NCBI RefSeq assembly: GCF_014360585.1
Contig: NZ_JACIXG010000021.1
Location: forward strand, 1 to 64,000
Origin: Nocardioides sp.
GTDB taxonomy: Bacteria > Actinomycetota > Actinomycetes > Propionibacteriales > Nocardioidaceae
DNA length: 64,000 nt
Direction of reading: 5' to 3'
Within the stretch, counting starts at the first letter, position 1; each line of letters begins with the position of its first letter. This document shows positions 63,812 through 64,000 of this stretch, in pieces. The notes below the pieces were generated by a model. The model was not told the origin of the DNA and did no database searches. It saw only the letters and a list, made by a program, of their open reading frames with translations. The position numbers and the translations under genes were made by a program.

Positions 63812-64000
63812 CCCTGACGCCGACGGCGTTCGGCTGGCTCAGCGCGAACGGGGAGGCCGACCGGATCGAGGCCGCCACCGGGTTCCCGGTGCGGGGGACG
63901 AGCCGACTCCCGTGGGAGCCGCGCCCGCACCCGGACCTGGACGTCATCGTCGTTGCGCCCGCGACCTTCAACACCACCGCCAAGATCGCCCTGGGCCTGG
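63709..64000 (+). CDS. Flavoprotein (PPC-decarboxylase-like), 5' part
   Basis: Ninety-seven codons are visible before the window edge. MATIGVIASAAGGVERLCDELVTPLLDAGHQ begins a Rossmann-like flavoprotein, and DLDVIVVAPATFNTTAKIALGL matches the FMN-binding region of the phosphopantothenoylcysteine decarboxylase/flavoprotein family. TACGCT lies 6 nt before the GTG (leaderless). It overlaps the EamA reading frame by 103 nt. The rest lies outside the window. Confidence 0.75.
   Translation, partial: MATIGVIASAAGGVERLCDELVTPLLDAGHQVPVTLTPTAFGWLSANGEADRIEAATGFPVRGTSRLPWEPRPHPDLDVIVVAPATFNTTAKIALGL

Overview
The window is chromosomal DNA from a high-GC actinobacterium, most likely Nocardioidaceae (a Nocardioides or Pimelobacter relative). 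The grounds are very high GC, many genes whose start codon lies 6-8 nt after a TANNNT -10 box (leaderless transcripts), F420/deazaflavin-type oxidoreductases, DUF222/HNH proteins, and a steroid-catabolic gene set carrying KstR-type operators. The genus call is inference; the sequence holds no 16S gene.

Positions 1-12550 start with a DUF222/HNH gene cut by the window edge. Next is the steroid block: fadE26-fadE27-like acyl-CoA dehydrogenase subunits on the minus strand, divergent from kshA, a small four-cysteine protein and kshB on the plus strand, with one KstR box in the shared promoter. Two SAM methyltransferases follow, then an eroded stretch (frameshifted histidine phosphatase, intact DUF222/HNH gene, HAD-hydrolase remnant). 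Positions 12000-20100 hold a second KstR-controlled region: GNAT, SnoaL-like and Ddn-like genes (minus) face a luciferase-like monooxygenase and a DUF1214-like gene (plus) across one KstR box. After an unusual kinase-KAP NTPase fusion comes a KstR-boxed SDR-sulfotransferase pair resembling mycobacterial Rv3530c-Rv3529c.

Positions 20187-29050 hold uvrB, an MGT-type glycosyltransferase, two paralogous DUF2142-like membrane proteins flanking an MFS transporter, and a DUF1707 protein. Positions 29133-32946 contain a fourth KstR box in front of a glycosyltransferase, methyltransferase and alpha/alpha-barrel protein, facing another methyltransferase; this is the most interesting uncharacterised cassette. 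Positions 33000-37700 hold a 2'-5' RNA ligase-like protein, a membrane J-domain protein, tRNA-Gly(GCC), and a coiled-coil protein divergent from a tyrosine recombinase.

Positions 37957-50860 hold a GMC oxidoreductase, a SigL-RslA-like sigma/anti-sigma pair with a YceI protein and a matching promoter, a glutaryl-CoA dehydrogenase-like gene, an AurF-like diiron oxygenase with TetR and DUF4873 genes, TauE and GntR genes, a MatC-like carrier, a CaiB-type CoA-transferase and a DHA2 efflux pump. Positions 50930-64000 hold two GH13 alpha-glucosidases, OsmC, two acyl-CoA synthetases, a thioesterase, an MHS transporter with a divergent LuxR-type regulator, a TetR/EamA divergent pair with a palindromic operator, and the 5' part of a flavoprotein gene.

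The main theme is lipid and steroid catabolism: ring opening (KshAB), side-chain beta-oxidation (FadE26/27), auxiliary redox and modification enzymes, and CoA activation, organised as several separate units sharing the KstR operator TNNAACNNGTTNNA.
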